From: Anaspis maculata | Taxonomy: Eukaryota > Arthropoda > Insecta > Coleoptera > Scraptiidae | Reading direction: 5' to 3' | NCBI GenBank assembly: GCA_949128115.1 | Contig: OX421963.1 | Span: 38,733,979 to 38,797,978, forward strand | Length of the DNA: 64,000 nt | Part shown: piece after piece, positions 47,301-56,207 of the stretch | How the letters are laid out: each line of letters begins with the position of its first letter | Position numbering within the stretch: position 1 is the stretch's first letter | The notes under the pieces: model-generated | Seen by the model: only the letters and a program-made list of their open reading frames with translations | What the model was told of the DNA's origin: nothing | Databases searched by the model: none | Program-made: the position numbers and the translations under genes

Positions 47301-50300
47301 GTCGGCTTTGAGATTTTGTTTTCAAGTTTACAAATCTGAAATATAGAAAATCCCCAAAACTTTGCGATTGGCTGCTCTGGCTTCATTTAGCGTTCGTCGT
47401 TCGGACCACTTTTGGAACGTATTTTTTACGCATATCCTCTGCAGATAGACGGAATATTTTTGCGGGACGTGATGTCTGACGCTTTTACCATTATATTGGA
47501 AAATGTAGTAATTTTTCGACCTGTTTTTAATTTTCGTCAATGAACAAATAAATCAAAGCAGCTTTGACACTTGACAGGTGTGAAAAATATTTCTAACCTC
47601 TTGAAGCCGGTTCAACTTTAAGTTGATTCAAACTGAAAAAGTACTAGGCCTTCATGGTGTCTAAATGACGGTAATACAGCTCTGCGCCCCTCTAGTCGCC
47701 TTTCCACTTTCGACAAGGTCAGTTTTCCAAGATTTTAATATCAATTTGATAAGAAATATAACTTTACTTCTAGAGAAGTCAGTTTCACACCAGGTAAAAA
47801 GGCGGCTAGCCTACAATGCTAAAGAAGAAAATTTGCCCAGCCAACTAGAGTCACAGTACAAGTGAACCTACTTTAGCTGTTAGACTTCTCTTTAGTCACA
47901 AGTTGATTAGAATTTCTTCAAATAATGAAAATAAGAGAGGGAAAATCTCCACCTTCCACCCCACTAAGATATATTTAAGTTGTTTTCAACTTAAAATGGA
48001 CCTTTTCGGAAAAGAGAGACAGATGTGTGCGCGTTCGTACCGCGCAGTTGGTGGTGTCTAGCTATAACGGCGCCTAATATCTCCAAGAGAAACTCCTCGA
48101 GAAACTCCGTTCGTAATGAAGTGCGCGGCACCACACTGCGGCTATGTGGGGCTGTGACGTGAATTGTGCGAGAGAGACCTTTATTGAAAAGGTCCATTGA
48201 TGAAAGTTTCTTGGAATACAAAACAGGATGAGTACCGCTGTTATTTAAGGAACAAGCAGGGAACCCAGAGGTTCGGAGTTCAAATCCCGCCGGGGCAGGT
48301 AGCTTTTCTTTATGCGCTTTCTAGTAAACAGGTCAACAATTGAAGTATGCCATCCAAAAATTTTATTCCCTTTCAAATATAAATATCAGTGGAAAGAAGC
48401 AACCGATTTCAAAACGGTTTACGACGTCTGATAGAGTGATTAGTCCGGACGTTGAGGGAAAAAAAATTTGGGGTACCTTGCACTTTTATACCAAGCATTG
48501 TGACTTTGCATGCCTGTTACTAAGACCACCCTGGATCAATCTGGATGTGGGGACATCGGCGCAAATCGTGCAGACACTTTATACAGGGTGAAGTAGAAAA
48601 AAGTTGTTGAAAAATCGTAAATCTTAAACCATAACTGATGGACGTACGTAAATCAAGATATTGATGACGGATTTTATGCTCATGAAGATGCTGCAAACAG
48701 TTTTGAAATATCTTGAGGCGTTTCCGAAATACGCTTGAAGAAGTGAAATTTCAATTTTTTTTCTTTTTTCAATAAAACAGTTGTTTTGGGGGATATCGAG
48801 CTGCAACTTGATATTTCGACAAACAATCATGTTTTTGATGAAACGCGATGTGGGGTCATCGACAAAGCCTGCTTGATTCAAAACGTCATCTGTGTTCAAA
48901 ACTAAGATCTTCAACTTTTTTTCTATCGTGAGCGCCATCTTCGAATTGCCCTTCGTGGAGTTGTTGAAGAAAACAGGTGACGACTTCGTTGGACACACCC
49001 GATCGTTTTATAATGAAAAACTAGGTCCTGAATCGCGCCAATAACATCTTCGTCGAAGAAACGTTATCAAGTTTGTTTTTCTTGATTTCTCTCCACTTAC
49101 GTGACAGTCATGACCATGACCAAACGTAACTTTGGATTCGATGACGTGTTTGTGATATTATGATCCACATTATTTTGTGAAGCCTGTTCCGACATTTTTA
49201 GTTTTTCAATTTTTACATGATAATTTCTTGTCAAAATTTGAAAGTGACGTAGGTCAATAGAAGTCATAATGACGTTGCTTGTCAGAATTAGTTTATGCAG
49301 TTTTAATTTAGAATTAGTTTGATTTTTAAGTTGATTACTTGATCCGGTGCCATGATGGCCTGCGACTAACCCGATTTTTTCTTCAGGGCTTTGTTTACGA
49401 TCGGGTGTATGAAGCTTAAGTCAATACCAGGAAAAATGTTGAAGAAATAATTAGAGAGGCTTCCCGTAGCATTCTTTATTTTCACTTGATAATTTTTGTC
49501 AAAATTAAATGTCAAAATTTTAAAGTGACGTACAATAGAAGTCACTTTGACATTGTTTGTCAGAATTAGTTGATTTTCATTGCACGCCAAGTTCAATCGA
49601 TAAAATTTGTGTCCAGTTTTTAGAAAAACCGAATTATTTTCCAAACTATCAATTTTTGAGAAAAAACATAAAAGTAAAAAAGATGTGAGATGAAACGCTT
49701 GATACGAATAAAAAATAAAAAAAACAGGGAGTGCTGTTTGAAAAAAATGAAGTTATGGCCCTTCAAAGTTTAGCAAAATCAATGTGTCACAGCAAGGTGA
49801 TACCAAAACGGACATAAGCGATATTACCGCCAAAAGATGCCCTATGCTATTGCTCAAACATGAGCGAAGTCCCAACTTGATAACATGAAAACCAAGTGCC
49901 TTGCGATTTATTTAGTGAGTGCCTACAAACGCATTAATTTTTAGAAAAAATAATAACTTCTGAACGGTTACAGCGAATTGCAAAAACTAAACGAATTTGT
50001 AATGCCTGAGTAAGGGAAAATCCAAATATGCGAAAATATACTGGGAGTGCCATTTAAAAAAGCTCTTTCAAAAACTGCTCTGCAAAAATGGGGCACCCTG
50101 TATGAAGCAAAATAATTTCACAAACTGCACTTTGAGTTCCCGTTTGCAGTGCCGTTTGGTCGATTTCGATATCATCAATGGCGTAGGTGTAATTTAGCTC
50201 GCCCTTATCAATGACTCACCCTGTATTTTTGTGTCTATCCTCCTTTTTCGTTGTACCATTTAAAATAAAAGCTAAGCGAATCACTGAAAACAAATTCAAG

Positions 50301-50946
50301 TATCAAGTCAAGTAATACAAAATACTTGATTTTTCAAGTACCTACTTGACATAGGAACTACTTGACTTGAAATTTGATTTTCACTACTTGACTTGAGCTT
50401 GACTTGATACTTGACCCAAGTCAAGTCAAGTAGCTTGAAAATCAAGTCAAGCCGTGAAACCCTAACCCTTCTGCGCATTAGCTATTATAGGAAGAAAATT
50501 CGGAGATTAGGTATAAGTACTCCCTAAAAAGTTCAAATTCTAAGATTCTGTTCGGACAGATGGATAGACAAGCCGACCACAATAACAGCGCCCTTTCCTT
50601 GAGAAAAATACGCTAAAAAGCCGAAACTTGGAACAGTAGTGGGCAGTGACTTCGATCAGTAATTTTTCATTCCAATTCAAACTGAACACGTCATGCTGTT
50701 TGAATCTCTGAGTTTCAATTCAATCCACAAAAATGTATTAGCAAAGAGCAAACATTTTCAAAATACTCACAAAAGTACAGTGTGAATCGGTGCCACTGGG
50801 ATTTCGGTCAATTCCAGTTGCATGCATCGCACTGTCCTTCGAAAACAGACGCATTTTGAAGGACATGGAAACGTCGAGTAGTTCCTCTTTTGTGTTTTGA
50901 CAAGAATAATTCCAAAGAACAACAAGAAAAAACAGTGCCGCCACAT
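21483..50946 (-). CDS. Pxn: peroxidasin (seven coding exons)
   Basis: Peroxidasin is a secreted haem peroxidase that makes hypobromous acid to form sulfilimine cross-links in collagen IV of basement membranes. Minus-strand exons: 50946-50771, 26203-25988, 25932-25861, 25724-25495, 25437-25159, 24729-24457 and 24400-21483. The first three introns are phase 2, the last three phase 1. The frame predicts 1387 aa: signal peptide, LRRNT, five leucine-rich repeats, LRRCT, four Ig domains and an animal haem peroxidase. The peroxidase has distal H818 in GQFLDHD, heme-link D817, catalytic R966, heme-link E969 and proximal H1063. A furin-type RNRR site (1324-1327) and a coiled coil (about 1350-1383) follow, then the stop. 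The C-terminal von Willebrand C domain of fly and vertebrate homologues is absent. Intron 1 is 24.6 kb and full of transposons. Confidence 0.95.
24457..24729 (-). CDS. Pxn: peroxidasin exon 6 (Ig2)
   Basis: 273 bp encoding one Ig domain: APIFVITPTTVTTSEG, LDCKATGSPPPSIRWSRNG and SYRCEASNINGRVSAEADI. The exon is bounded by phase 1 introns on both sides, the standard arrangement for a shuffled Ig module. Acceptor CCAG, donor GTATTT. Confidence 0.94.
24838..24966 (-). repeat. 5S rRNA-derived fragment (SINE3-like or 5S pseudogene)
   Basis: On the minus strand the stretch contains CATAGCACC, CAGCAACGCGGAGTTGG, TTGGATGGGTGACCGAGTGG and ACCGGGT in the order found in 5S rRNA (CATACCACC, CAACG, box C TGGATGGGTGACCGC, ACCGGGT). 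Similarity is clear in the 3' half and weak in the 5' half. It lies in the peroxidasin intron between Ig1 and Ig2. A 5S-headed SINE or a 5S pseudogene is more likely than an active 5S gene, given the divergence. Confidence 0.55.
25159..25437 (-). CDS. Pxn: peroxidasin exon 5 (Ig1)
   Basis: 279 bp encoding the first Ig domain: PPEIMEGPQDVEISWGSTAV, FSCKVAGDPKPSIYWMRN and HYECMAKNADGEVKS. Phase 1 on both sides. The acceptor is TTTCAG, and the donor GTGATG follows RPG. Read-through beyond the donor runs 21 codons to a stop at 25094. Confidence 0.94.
25495..25724 (-). CDS. Pxn: peroxidasin exon 4 (last LRR and LRRCT)
   Basis: Encodes a leucine-rich repeat (FLYNNHISHISPGSFKNLPE), then the LRRCT cap with CDCRIAWLAKM, ANCKYP and DFHC. 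The 3' splice donor is the non-consensus GTTAGT after TGT-A. The neighbouring GTAGTT alternative would create a stop at the junction, so GTTAGT is chosen. The acceptor is TTTGTAG. Confidence 0.88.
25861..25932 (-). CDS. Pxn: peroxidasin exon 3 (one LRR)
   Basis: A 72-bp exon encoding exactly one 24-residue leucine-rich repeat, YLHNNELEEFQDGTFSNVPH plus flanking codons. Phase 2 introns on both sides. CACAG acceptor and GTAAGT donor. Too short to detect by frame length alone. Confidence 0.92.
25988..26203 (-). CDS. Pxn: peroxidasin exon 2 (three LRRs)
   Basis: 216 bp encoding three 24-residue leucine-rich repeats: DVRFNNIREIPPGSF, SLLLNNNLINSL and YLYKNRIKYIESDVFQGLP. The first codon joins TT from exon 1 with A here to give Leu. 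The junction reads HTVL-LDVRFNNIREIP, matching the family. TTTTCAG acceptor, GTAAGT donor. Confidence 0.94.
27120..30147. repeat. about 3-kb palindrome in peroxidasin intron 1
   Basis: The left arm block ATATTTGACCAGCTTATTCT (27160) is mirrored at about 30103-30122. The blocks GGTGGTTAAGCGCC, CAATGCGCTTTTGG, GATGCGGAGGGGG and TGAAGTGCGAGGCTTCC of the left arm (28250-28420) recur inverted at 29910-30080. Inverted matches continue inward through GTCCAAACAGTTCTTCACACT (28504-28524) and its mirror near 29810, to a centre around 29150. The left arm is interrupted by a separate 1-kb element (27190-28244). Confidence 0.8.
27190..28244. mobile_element. 1.05-kb palindromic element nested in the 27-30 kb palindrome
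   Basis: The inverted ends are ATAG(A/G)AAGAAAAGTTC, with AACATGGGTCGAATAATGCC just inside, and a centre near 27720. The right arm of the host palindrome (about 30090) reads continuously from the TTTTTTGACG block into CCGGTGG and so shows the empty site. A short TA(G) repeat flanks the element. No transposase is visible. Confidence 0.7.
31310..31458. mobile_element. palindromic MITE (TGGATAAT ends)
   Basis: Inverted ends TGGATAAT(A/G), followed by matching GCGGGTAAT, TTACTCAT and GGATGC blocks in both arms. Partial relatives occur at about 30903-30960 and 40676-40790. No coding capacity. Confidence 0.55.
33598..33776. repeat. degenerate minisatellite (GGACAAAATAGCGC type)
   Basis: Roughly ten irregular copies of a 14-20-bp unit alternating GACAAAAT/GACAGAAT with AGCGC(C), for example at 33600, 33655, 33688 and 33712. 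Units vary in length and sequence, so it is an old or interrupted array. Confidence 0.6.
34256..35467. mobile_element. 1.2-kb long-palindrome element with CAGGGTGG ends
   Basis: TA-CAGGGTGGTCCAGGTTTTAG at the left is matched by its inverse at the right end, and the arms are mirrored through TTTGTCGACTAAAACC, GTTACAGGCTTTCAAAGTTG, ACTGGGGACGTGTTTGTTAA and CAGTGGCGTAGA to a centre near 34860. The reverse-complement frames 34206-34415 and 35308-35625 encode nearly the same peptide, as expected for two arms of one palindrome rather than for genes. Confidence 0.8.
37519..39677. repeat. 2.2-kb palindrome with internal CAGGGTG boundaries
   Basis: Inner inverted ends TATA-CAGGGTGAAGAAGAAAAA lie at 37631 and 39562. 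The mirror symmetry continues outside them (GATGGACA near 37590 and 39600, CATTTTTGAGTAATGC at 37529 and its inverse at about 39663), so the palindrome is larger than the CAGGGTG element. The centre is near 38597. Both arms contain GGCGGCTCCCC, then blocks inverted through 38150-39060. Confidence 0.75.
40933..40993 (+). repeat. dispersed repeat, copy A (AATTGGCGGAGGAGCC)
   Basis: GCGAATAAGACACACACCCG followed by AATTGGCGGAGGAGCC recurs in the same orientation at 51525-51582 (GCGAATAGGAGACGCACCTG then AATTGGCGGAGGAGCC). Both are preceded by a TGGA(A/G)A-C-A-C/T-G motif. The family is unidentified. Confidence 0.5.
41206..41266. repeat. TTTC/TTTTC-rich microsatellite
   Basis: An imperfect pyrimidine tract of TTTCTTTC and TTTTCTTT units about 60 bp long, just upstream of the AAT array. 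Confidence 0.7.
41315..41411. repeat. (AAT)n microsatellite
   Basis: About 100 bp of AAT repeats with a short ATT-phase block (about 41371-41395) in the middle. The poly-Asn, poly-Tyr and poly-Ile open frames that overlap it are artefacts. Confidence 0.9.
41471..41614. mobile_element. palindromic MITE (AGCTGCGTT / AACGCGGCT ends)
   Basis: The inverted ends AGC(T/C)GCGTT(C/T) are followed by mirrored TACCAT(C/G)TGAAC-like and CTCACCTCAGTTGG-type blocks. About 144 bp with no coding capacity. The target duplication is unclear. Confidence 0.55.
42605..42770. mobile_element. degenerate relative of the AGGTGCGTTCAGT MITE
   Basis: Contains CATTTAGCCGTAACTAC, TTTTAATTTTAACCGTAAGC and, inverted, GAGCCAATGAGCGATGCTGC and GCGCTTACAGCTAAATAA in the same order as the intact copies. 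The ends are eroded. Confidence 0.5.
44134..44280. mobile_element. MITE, AGGTGCGTTCAGT family, copy 3 (right end missing)
   Basis: Starts AGGTGCGTTCAGTCAGC after TAA (44131-44133) and runs through the second arm to GCGGCTAAAT, where copy 4 begins. The last approximately 18 bp of its right end are missing. Confidence 0.8.
44283..44448. mobile_element. MITE, AGGTGCGTTCAGT family, copy 4
   Basis: A full 166-bp copy with both inverted ends, preceded by TAA that is also the tail of copy 3 and followed by TAA (44449-44451). Opposite-arm sequence at 43601-43618 shows the site with a single TTA/TAA and no insertion. Confidence 0.85.
44630..45570. repeat. palindrome interrupted by a TA-flanked element
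   Basis: The arms 44638-44905 and 45296-45560 mirror each other through CATCCAGTGGCG / CGCCACTGGATG, ACATGTAG / TATACATGT, CGGTTACGAAGCTC-type and GAAGTGC(T)ATC-type blocks. The middle is occupied by the element at 44931-45281. Confidence 0.65.
44931..45281. mobile_element. pogo/Tigger-like 351-bp non-autonomous element
   Basis: The terminal inverted repeats are CAGTA(G/T)... followed by GGATAATCCGAA on both sides, flanked by TA (44929-44930 and 45282-45283). CAGTATAATG-type ends with TA duplications are typical of pogo-like elements. The interior has repeated TTCGGATTA words and no transposase. Confidence 0.6.
46261..46328 (-). repeat. tRNA-like sequence with shortened D arm
   Basis: The minus strand reads GGCGGATAGC, a loop containing TTGGCAA, then a perfect T arm, ACCCAGGTTCGATTCCTGGGT. 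The D arm is too short for a working tRNA. The GGC in the anticodon position matches the tRNA-like sequence at 19101-19172, so both may be heads of a tRNA-derived SINE. Confidence 0.4.
46785..47070. repeat. degenerate GGAAATGTTTCC-like tandem repeats
   Basis: Around fifteen variants of a roughly 14-22-bp unit such as GAAATGTTTCCA or GAAATATTTCCA occur head to tail on both strands, since the unit is itself near-palindromic. No coding meaning. The overlapping frames are Phe/Asn-rich artefacts. Confidence 0.55.
48252..48302 (+). repeat. tRNA 3'-half-like sequence
   Basis: CCCAGAGGTTCGGAGTTCAAATCCCGCCGG-like order resembles a variable loop plus T arm (box B GAGTTCAAATCCC). No 5' half with a box A was found. 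Probably a tRNA-derived repeat fragment. Confidence 0.3.
50285..50458. repeat. CAAGT / ACTTG repeat block
   Basis: A dense run of TCAAGTCAAG, TACTTGA and ACTTGACTTG words in both orientations over about 170 bp, able to form many small hairpins. It lies about 310 bp from the exon 1 donor inside peroxidasin intron 1. Confidence 0.7.
50771..50946 (-). CDS. Pxn: peroxidasin exon 1 (signal peptide and LRRNT)
   Basis: Encodes aa 1-58: a hydrophobic signal MWRHCFFLLFFGIILVKTQ, then the LRRNT cap CPSKCVCFRRTVRC and LTEIPVAPIHTVL. The ATG at 50946 was chosen because it directly precedes the signal peptide. The open frame continues upstream to 51135 with no domain. The donor is GTGAGT, phase 2, and the frame joins exactly to the LDVRFNNIREIP of exon 2 lying 24.6 kb away. 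No other gene on the minus strand could use this exon. Confidence 0.9.
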
Positions 50947-52125
50947 TGTTTTATTGTTGTTGTTGTGTTGCCACTCACTCAAATTCTGCCGTGCATATTT
51001 TATGGAACTTTGTACAATCTCCGCTCGCAGCGTCTCGCAAGAGACTGCTGCTAGCTTGCCGAAGTTAGAGCTTAAATTATAGTTCGAGTGGATCGCATAT
51101 ACGCTATAGTATAGCAGACCGGATTGTAACAACAAAACACCTATCTAGATAGCCTACTGCAAGCTGCAGTGGAGATCGTATGTGAATTCCTGATTTCTAG
51201 TCGCAGGATTACCGCGATGTAGATTTTCCAGCAGCTGAATTATTGCATAAATGCATGCTGTGGATGGAGATAAGCTGCAGGTGCAAAAGTAGCTTTACTG
51301 AGTGGAATGGAAGAAGACATGAGTTCAGTTATCCGGAACTTTTGGAATTTGGACTAATTGTGCAGTGTAACTTCAGATGCAGTGTTGCACCTATTGCCGA
51401 GAGAAAGTGATAAGGGGCTGTTTGTGAATTTTTCTTGGAGCTAAGGCTCTGAGTATTATCATCTTACCTGTCACTAGCATCACCATCACTTCACATCACA
51501 GCTATCACTTATTGTTATCAAACTCACTGGAGATCATGGCGCGCGAATAGGAGACGCACCTGCACAATTGGCGGAGGAGCCGTGCACGCCTCTCCCAATA
51601 ATTTGCATGCTGACAAGCTAGCTACACAGCAAATATAGGCTATGCAGTATTGCAGTGCCCATTTTGTTCCAGAAATGGAACTTGAAGTTTGGCGTCATCA
51701 TAAGTATGCTGTTTCGACACTATCTATCTCTGGAGAAAAAAGGATGTTTGTCTTGGCAGTTGAGAAGGGTAAAATCGTTCGCAAAATTATGCAAATAACC
51801 GTTCTGTAATGATTTCTGAATTATTTTCACTGACTTCTACTTACGAGGATTTATAGGTACCTCAAAATGGATAACCACTTGGGTTTCATTCATTCCTTTT
51901 CTGTTTACTGTATCATCAACCTAGGTTCTTACAGAAGTTATGAAACAACGATTTATTTTGGAACTAAAAATTCACGAGAGTTTTACTTCCGTGATCCAGA
52001 GTAGAGAGCACTACAAAGGAAAGAGTTATTTTCAAAATTCGATCGAGAAATGCAGAAAATGTTTCCAAAAAACATCATGCACTCGCGGATCGACTATCAA
52101 CCGTTACGATAGATGTTAATCATGC
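50947..52125. promoter_or_regulatory. upstream region of peroxidasin
   Basis: Expected to hold the peroxidasin 5' untranslated region and promoter, although additional non-coding exons further upstream cannot be excluded. A second copy of the AATTGGCGGAGGAGCC dispersed repeat lies at 51525-51582. No other structure was recognised. Confidence 0.35.
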
Positions 52126-52126
52126 A

Positions 52127-52402
52127 CCTACAATTGTGATAGAATTTATCGGCACATCTGCAATTATCAAATCGGCTACGTCAAGACATCGGGACATGAA
52201 AGCGGCCTGAAATGTCCAGAATACGCCGATTTGATAATTGCAGCCGTGCCAATAAATTATATCACAACTGGGGCCCTATTTTCGGAAAACGCGTGATCCG
52301 TTCCTATGCGAAGTTGCTAGGCAACCAGGGCTGTGAATGGCTATCACCTAGGCAACATCACCTGATGATCTGTTCCCCGGTTCCGAAAATAGGGCCCCTG
52401 TA
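52127..52402. repeat. two adjacent hairpin elements
   Basis: The first (about 52127-52267) mirrors CAATTGTGATA, TTTATCGGCAC and TGCAATTATCAAATCGGC around 52195. The second (52268-52400) has inverted ends C(T/A)GGGGCCCTATTTTCGGAA and no coding capacity. Neither shows a clear target duplication. Confidence 0.55.
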
Positions 52403-52966
52403 CATGTTCAGGTTTACTGGAACTTATGATCTATGTATTTCACAGCTATCATTTATATCTATTATTTTTTCATAAGAGTAGGTAAGCTCTGGGGAAAATG
52501 TGTTGTGTTGGCAGTACGATGCTAATGCTGGGTTCATAGACAAAGCTAACGCCCAAGGCATAAGGTCTTTGGAGTAAGGTTTAAGGTTTAATGAAAACAT
52601 GCCGTTCATACACCGGAATAATGGATAAGGAAATAAGCTAGCGTTGCGTTGATACTGTGGCAATAGGTGTTAGAATTGGCGAAAATCAGCGGCCACCAGA
52701 ATGCGCTGAACGCAGTCAAACATGGTGGCCCAAGGGGCCTTGACAAATAGGTACCCAGCGCACAGCCCAGCGCCGTAGCGCAGTAGCACTCGACAGTTGA
52801 CAGTACCTACTCCAAATAATAAGAATATTGACAGATATGACAGTTGAAAAATAATTGAATTTTTTTGTCTTCCTTGTCTTCCACATCGTCGTGAATGTGA
52901 GCGTGTGAGTGGTGTAGTTTGACTTGAATTAACTGCGTTAGTATACGCCGATGGACACAATGCACA

Positions 52967-53161
52967 ATGCAGCAGCAAAAAACGATACGTAAGTTGGTGA
53001 AATGCTGGCCGAAAAATGCAATCTCTGAATGCTTATTTTATATTACAGATGTTGAGTTGTGTGAGCCCCTTGCACACAAGGTGGAAATACTAAGCCCCCA
53101 CAAGACAAGGCATAGGTACAACAGGACGTATCACGAAAATGTGCCAACAATTATCGTTTAG
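52967..53161 (+). other. possible small spliced reading frame inside the complex
   Basis: ATG at 52967 opens a frame that either reads through (64 aa) or could be spliced from a GTAAGT at about 52989 to a TTACAG ending at 53048, giving about 45 aa with no recognised domain. The surrounding 52800-53900 stretch lies between mirrored arms, so this is likely transposon interior rather than a host gene. Confidence 0.15.
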
Positions 53162-54042
53162 GCCAGAAAGATGAACATTCTTTTGGAGTAATCGTACGAC
53201 TCATACAATGACTGTAAAGTGAAATTTCAGTAGCTAATAGGCATTTACCGCTGTCTAGAATAATAAAAATCATAGTTTATCAATAATAATTGAGTATTCT
53301 TCAATCATAAGTTTAATCATAGCTCATCGGTTGATGTTAGTGTTTCTACAATGGAAAATATTTTCATAACGATTAAGTTGTTCTAAATCTGAACTGATGA
53401 GGCGAGTGACGGATTCTGATTTGCAGGCCAGGTATCTTCTCTCAATACCGCTGGCGTTGATCTCCAGGCTCTCCGTCTGCTCTCACTGGCTTATCGGAGA
53501 TGGCTTCACGAGTTCACAACACTGTTCTAACAACTGGTCCACAGAACCCAACCTCCAAATGGTTTTCAATTATCCATTTATGAGACATAACAAAGCACAA
53601 GAGTCTCAGTCACAGTGAGCCCCAGTCACCCCACACACGATTAAATGACCTGCCTCAATCACTTCTTCGCACTTTGTCGAGAGGGGGCTGATTTGGTCAC
53701 CAACATGACCATAAATATTGGGCAAATGAATCTGTATTATCGGCATTTTCTAAAACAAAAATAAGTTAGAGATACTGCAACGAAATTCCATTCCCAACGA
53801 ACCCCCAGTTCTTGGCCCACTGTTACGAGTTCGTGACTGTTACGCTTTCACTGACAGCTATCACTGTTGACGACAGCTGTTGTGAGGTAAATGCGCACTG
53901 CGTTTACTACCTATTTGTCAAGGCCTCTTGGGCCACCATGTTTTATTGCGTACAGCGCTACCACGCGGAAAAGATTTTCGCCAATAGGTGACACTGACAA
54001 TATTTGCATTGTCAGAAATTATCGGTTATAGTAGTTTGATTA

Positions 54043-56204
54043 TAGTGGGGGGGTTAGCGGAATCATCTGTGCATTTTGTGATCAAAGCATGAAATTTGGC
54101 AGACTTGTTCAGAAGACCCTCCCTCGCAATTCCAGATGTGGCGCCACGCGAGATTTTGCGCCAGAGACACTGTATTGCGGTTAATATACCTGCTAGGGGT
54201 AAATTCTGCAAAAATGGTTCCTGGCCGGTCTCTGGTACCGCAGTCGGTATTTTTTAGCTCTGTTTAGTTAAAACTACATGAAGAAATGAGTGAGGAGTAC
54301 ATTTTCACAAGCCAAGTTCCGAATGCTGCCTTTATACGTTGTTTTAATACATTTTAAGGCCAACTTTGTTTTAGTACAGGAAACATGGTGAAAAAATTGC
54401 CAAAACCTCGACAAAAATATGAACGTCCTGAAAATTTGATATTCTGTCCAGAATTATGTGCCCTACTACATATCTAAAATTGCCAAAAATCGCACCCCGA
54501 AGCTTTGAGTTATTGGAGGGGGAGTAAAAAATTGCAACTCAAAATGTAAGGTATAGAACCCGATGGAACCCGTCAATCCAATGGATGCAAATACGTCGTA
54601 ATTCGACGCATCACAACCATTTGATACAATTTTGGCACAAAAAGTGTCGATCATTGTTGAAGGGGGGTCGTGGGGAGGGGCGAAACTCGGCTGGGTGGCT
54701 CTTTTTCTTCCTGGGCCATGAAGAATCGATCACGACAAGATTGGTATCTTTTCCGACTAAATTCAATGTCCTGAACTTGAATCTGATGTGTAAATTTGGA
54801 TAAAAACAAGTTCGAACAAGTTAACTTGAGAAAACCTGTTTTTTCTTCGACAATTTTCACGAAACTTTTTTTTACTGTTAGAGGTATTCATCTTTGAAAA
54901 TATCTCAGAGGCCATTAGACTAAACTGTATTCTTCATGAAAATCATCCATTCGATCTGTAACTTTGTTTTTCGAGGTAGGAAAAATCGATTTGAACTTAA
55001 TCCGGCACTGCCCGGCGTCTACTAATGACCAGAACACAACAGCATGCAACTTCAAGTAATAACTCAATACCCTGCATTGCGATTTATGACGATTTTGTTT
55101 ATGTTATAGGGAATTCAGTTCCGCACAGATCCTCGAACTTTCAAAGATGAGTTATAATTTTTCAGATAGTTTGGGCTATTTTCATTTGAAGATGCATGGT
55201 GTAGTGTTCTGGTCAGTAGTAGACGACGGGCTGTGCCGACTAAAGTTCAAATCGATTTTTTTTATCTCAAAAAACAAAGTTACAGATCGAATGGATGATT
55301 TTCGTGAAGAATACAGTTCAATCTAATGGCCTCTGAAATATTTTCAAAGATGAATGCCTCTAGCAGTAAAAAAAAGTTTTGTGAAAATTGTCAAAGAAAA
55401 AACAGGTTTTCTCAAGTTAACTTGTTTGAACTTGTTTTTGTCCAAATTTATACATCGGATTCAAATCCAGGACATTGAATTTAGTCGGAAAAGATACCAA
55501 TCTTGTCGTGATCGATTCCTCATGGCCCAGGAAGAAAAAGAGCCACCCAACCGAGTTTCGTCCTCCCCCGTGACCCCCCTTCAACAATGATCGACACTTT
55601 CTGTGCCAAAATTGTATCAACGGAATGTGATGCGTCGAACTACGACGTATTTGCATCCATTGGATTGACGGGTTCCATCGGGTTCCATACCTTCATTTTG
55701 AGTTGCAATTTTTTACCCCCCCTCCAATAACTCGGAGCCTCGGGGTGCGATTTTTGGCGATTTTGGATATGTAGTAGGGCACTTAATTCTGAACAGAATA
55801 TCAAATTTTCAGGACGTTCATATCGTTGCCGAGGTTTTGGCAATTTTTTTACCATGTTTCCTGTACAAAACAAAGTTGGCCTAAATGTATTAAAACAACG
55901 TATAAAGGCAGCATTTAGAACTTTGCTTGTGAAAATGCACTCCTCACTCATTTCTACATGTAGTTTTAGCCAAACAGAACTAAAAAATACCGACTGCGGT
56001 ACCAAAGACCGGCCAGGAACCACTTTTGCAGAATTTACCCCTAGCAGGTATATTAACCGCAATACAGTACCTCTGGTGCAAAATCTTGCGTGGCGCCACA
56101 TCTGAAATTGCAAAGGAGGGTCTTCTGAACACGTATGCCAAATTTCATGCTTTGATCACAAAATGCACAGATCATTCCATTTTTGGCCGTTAACCCCGCC
56201 ACTA
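54043..56204. mobile_element. 2.16-kb long-palindrome element with exact TTA duplication
   Basis: The ends are TAGTGG(G/C)GGGGTTA, flanked by TTA at 54040-54042 and 56205-56207. The arms mirror throughout (GTGGCGCCAC, CCTAGCAGGTATATTAACCG, GATCGAATGGATGATTTTCG) to a centre near 55120. The uninserted sequence TAGTAGTTTGATTACAAG survives inverted at about 57383-57400, giving the exact empty site. The reciprocal frames at 54651-54860, 55354-55590 and 55640-56113 are arm artefacts. Confidence 0.85.
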
Positions 56205-56207
56205 TTA

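Larger units (their letters stand above)
26204..50770. other. peroxidasin intron 1, 24.6 kb of repeat-rich DNA
   Basis: Bounded by the GTGAGT donor of exon 1 and the TTTTCAG acceptor of exon 2 on the minus strand. No other host exon was recognised on either strand. It holds the palindromes and MITEs listed below. Stretches where I saw nothing notable: 26210-27110, 30150-30900, 31470-33590, 33790-34250, 35480-37510, 39680-40930, 41620-42580, 42780-43540, 45575-46255, 47110-48240 and 48310-50280. The 204-residue frame at 37373-37987 and poly-Asn/poly-Ile frames near 41300 are repeat artefacts. Confidence 0.75.

Noticed and set aside
55640..56113. 157-residue minus-strand frame
   Set aside because: Part of one arm of the 54043-56204 palindrome; the mirrored arm has the same peptide broken, and there is no domain.
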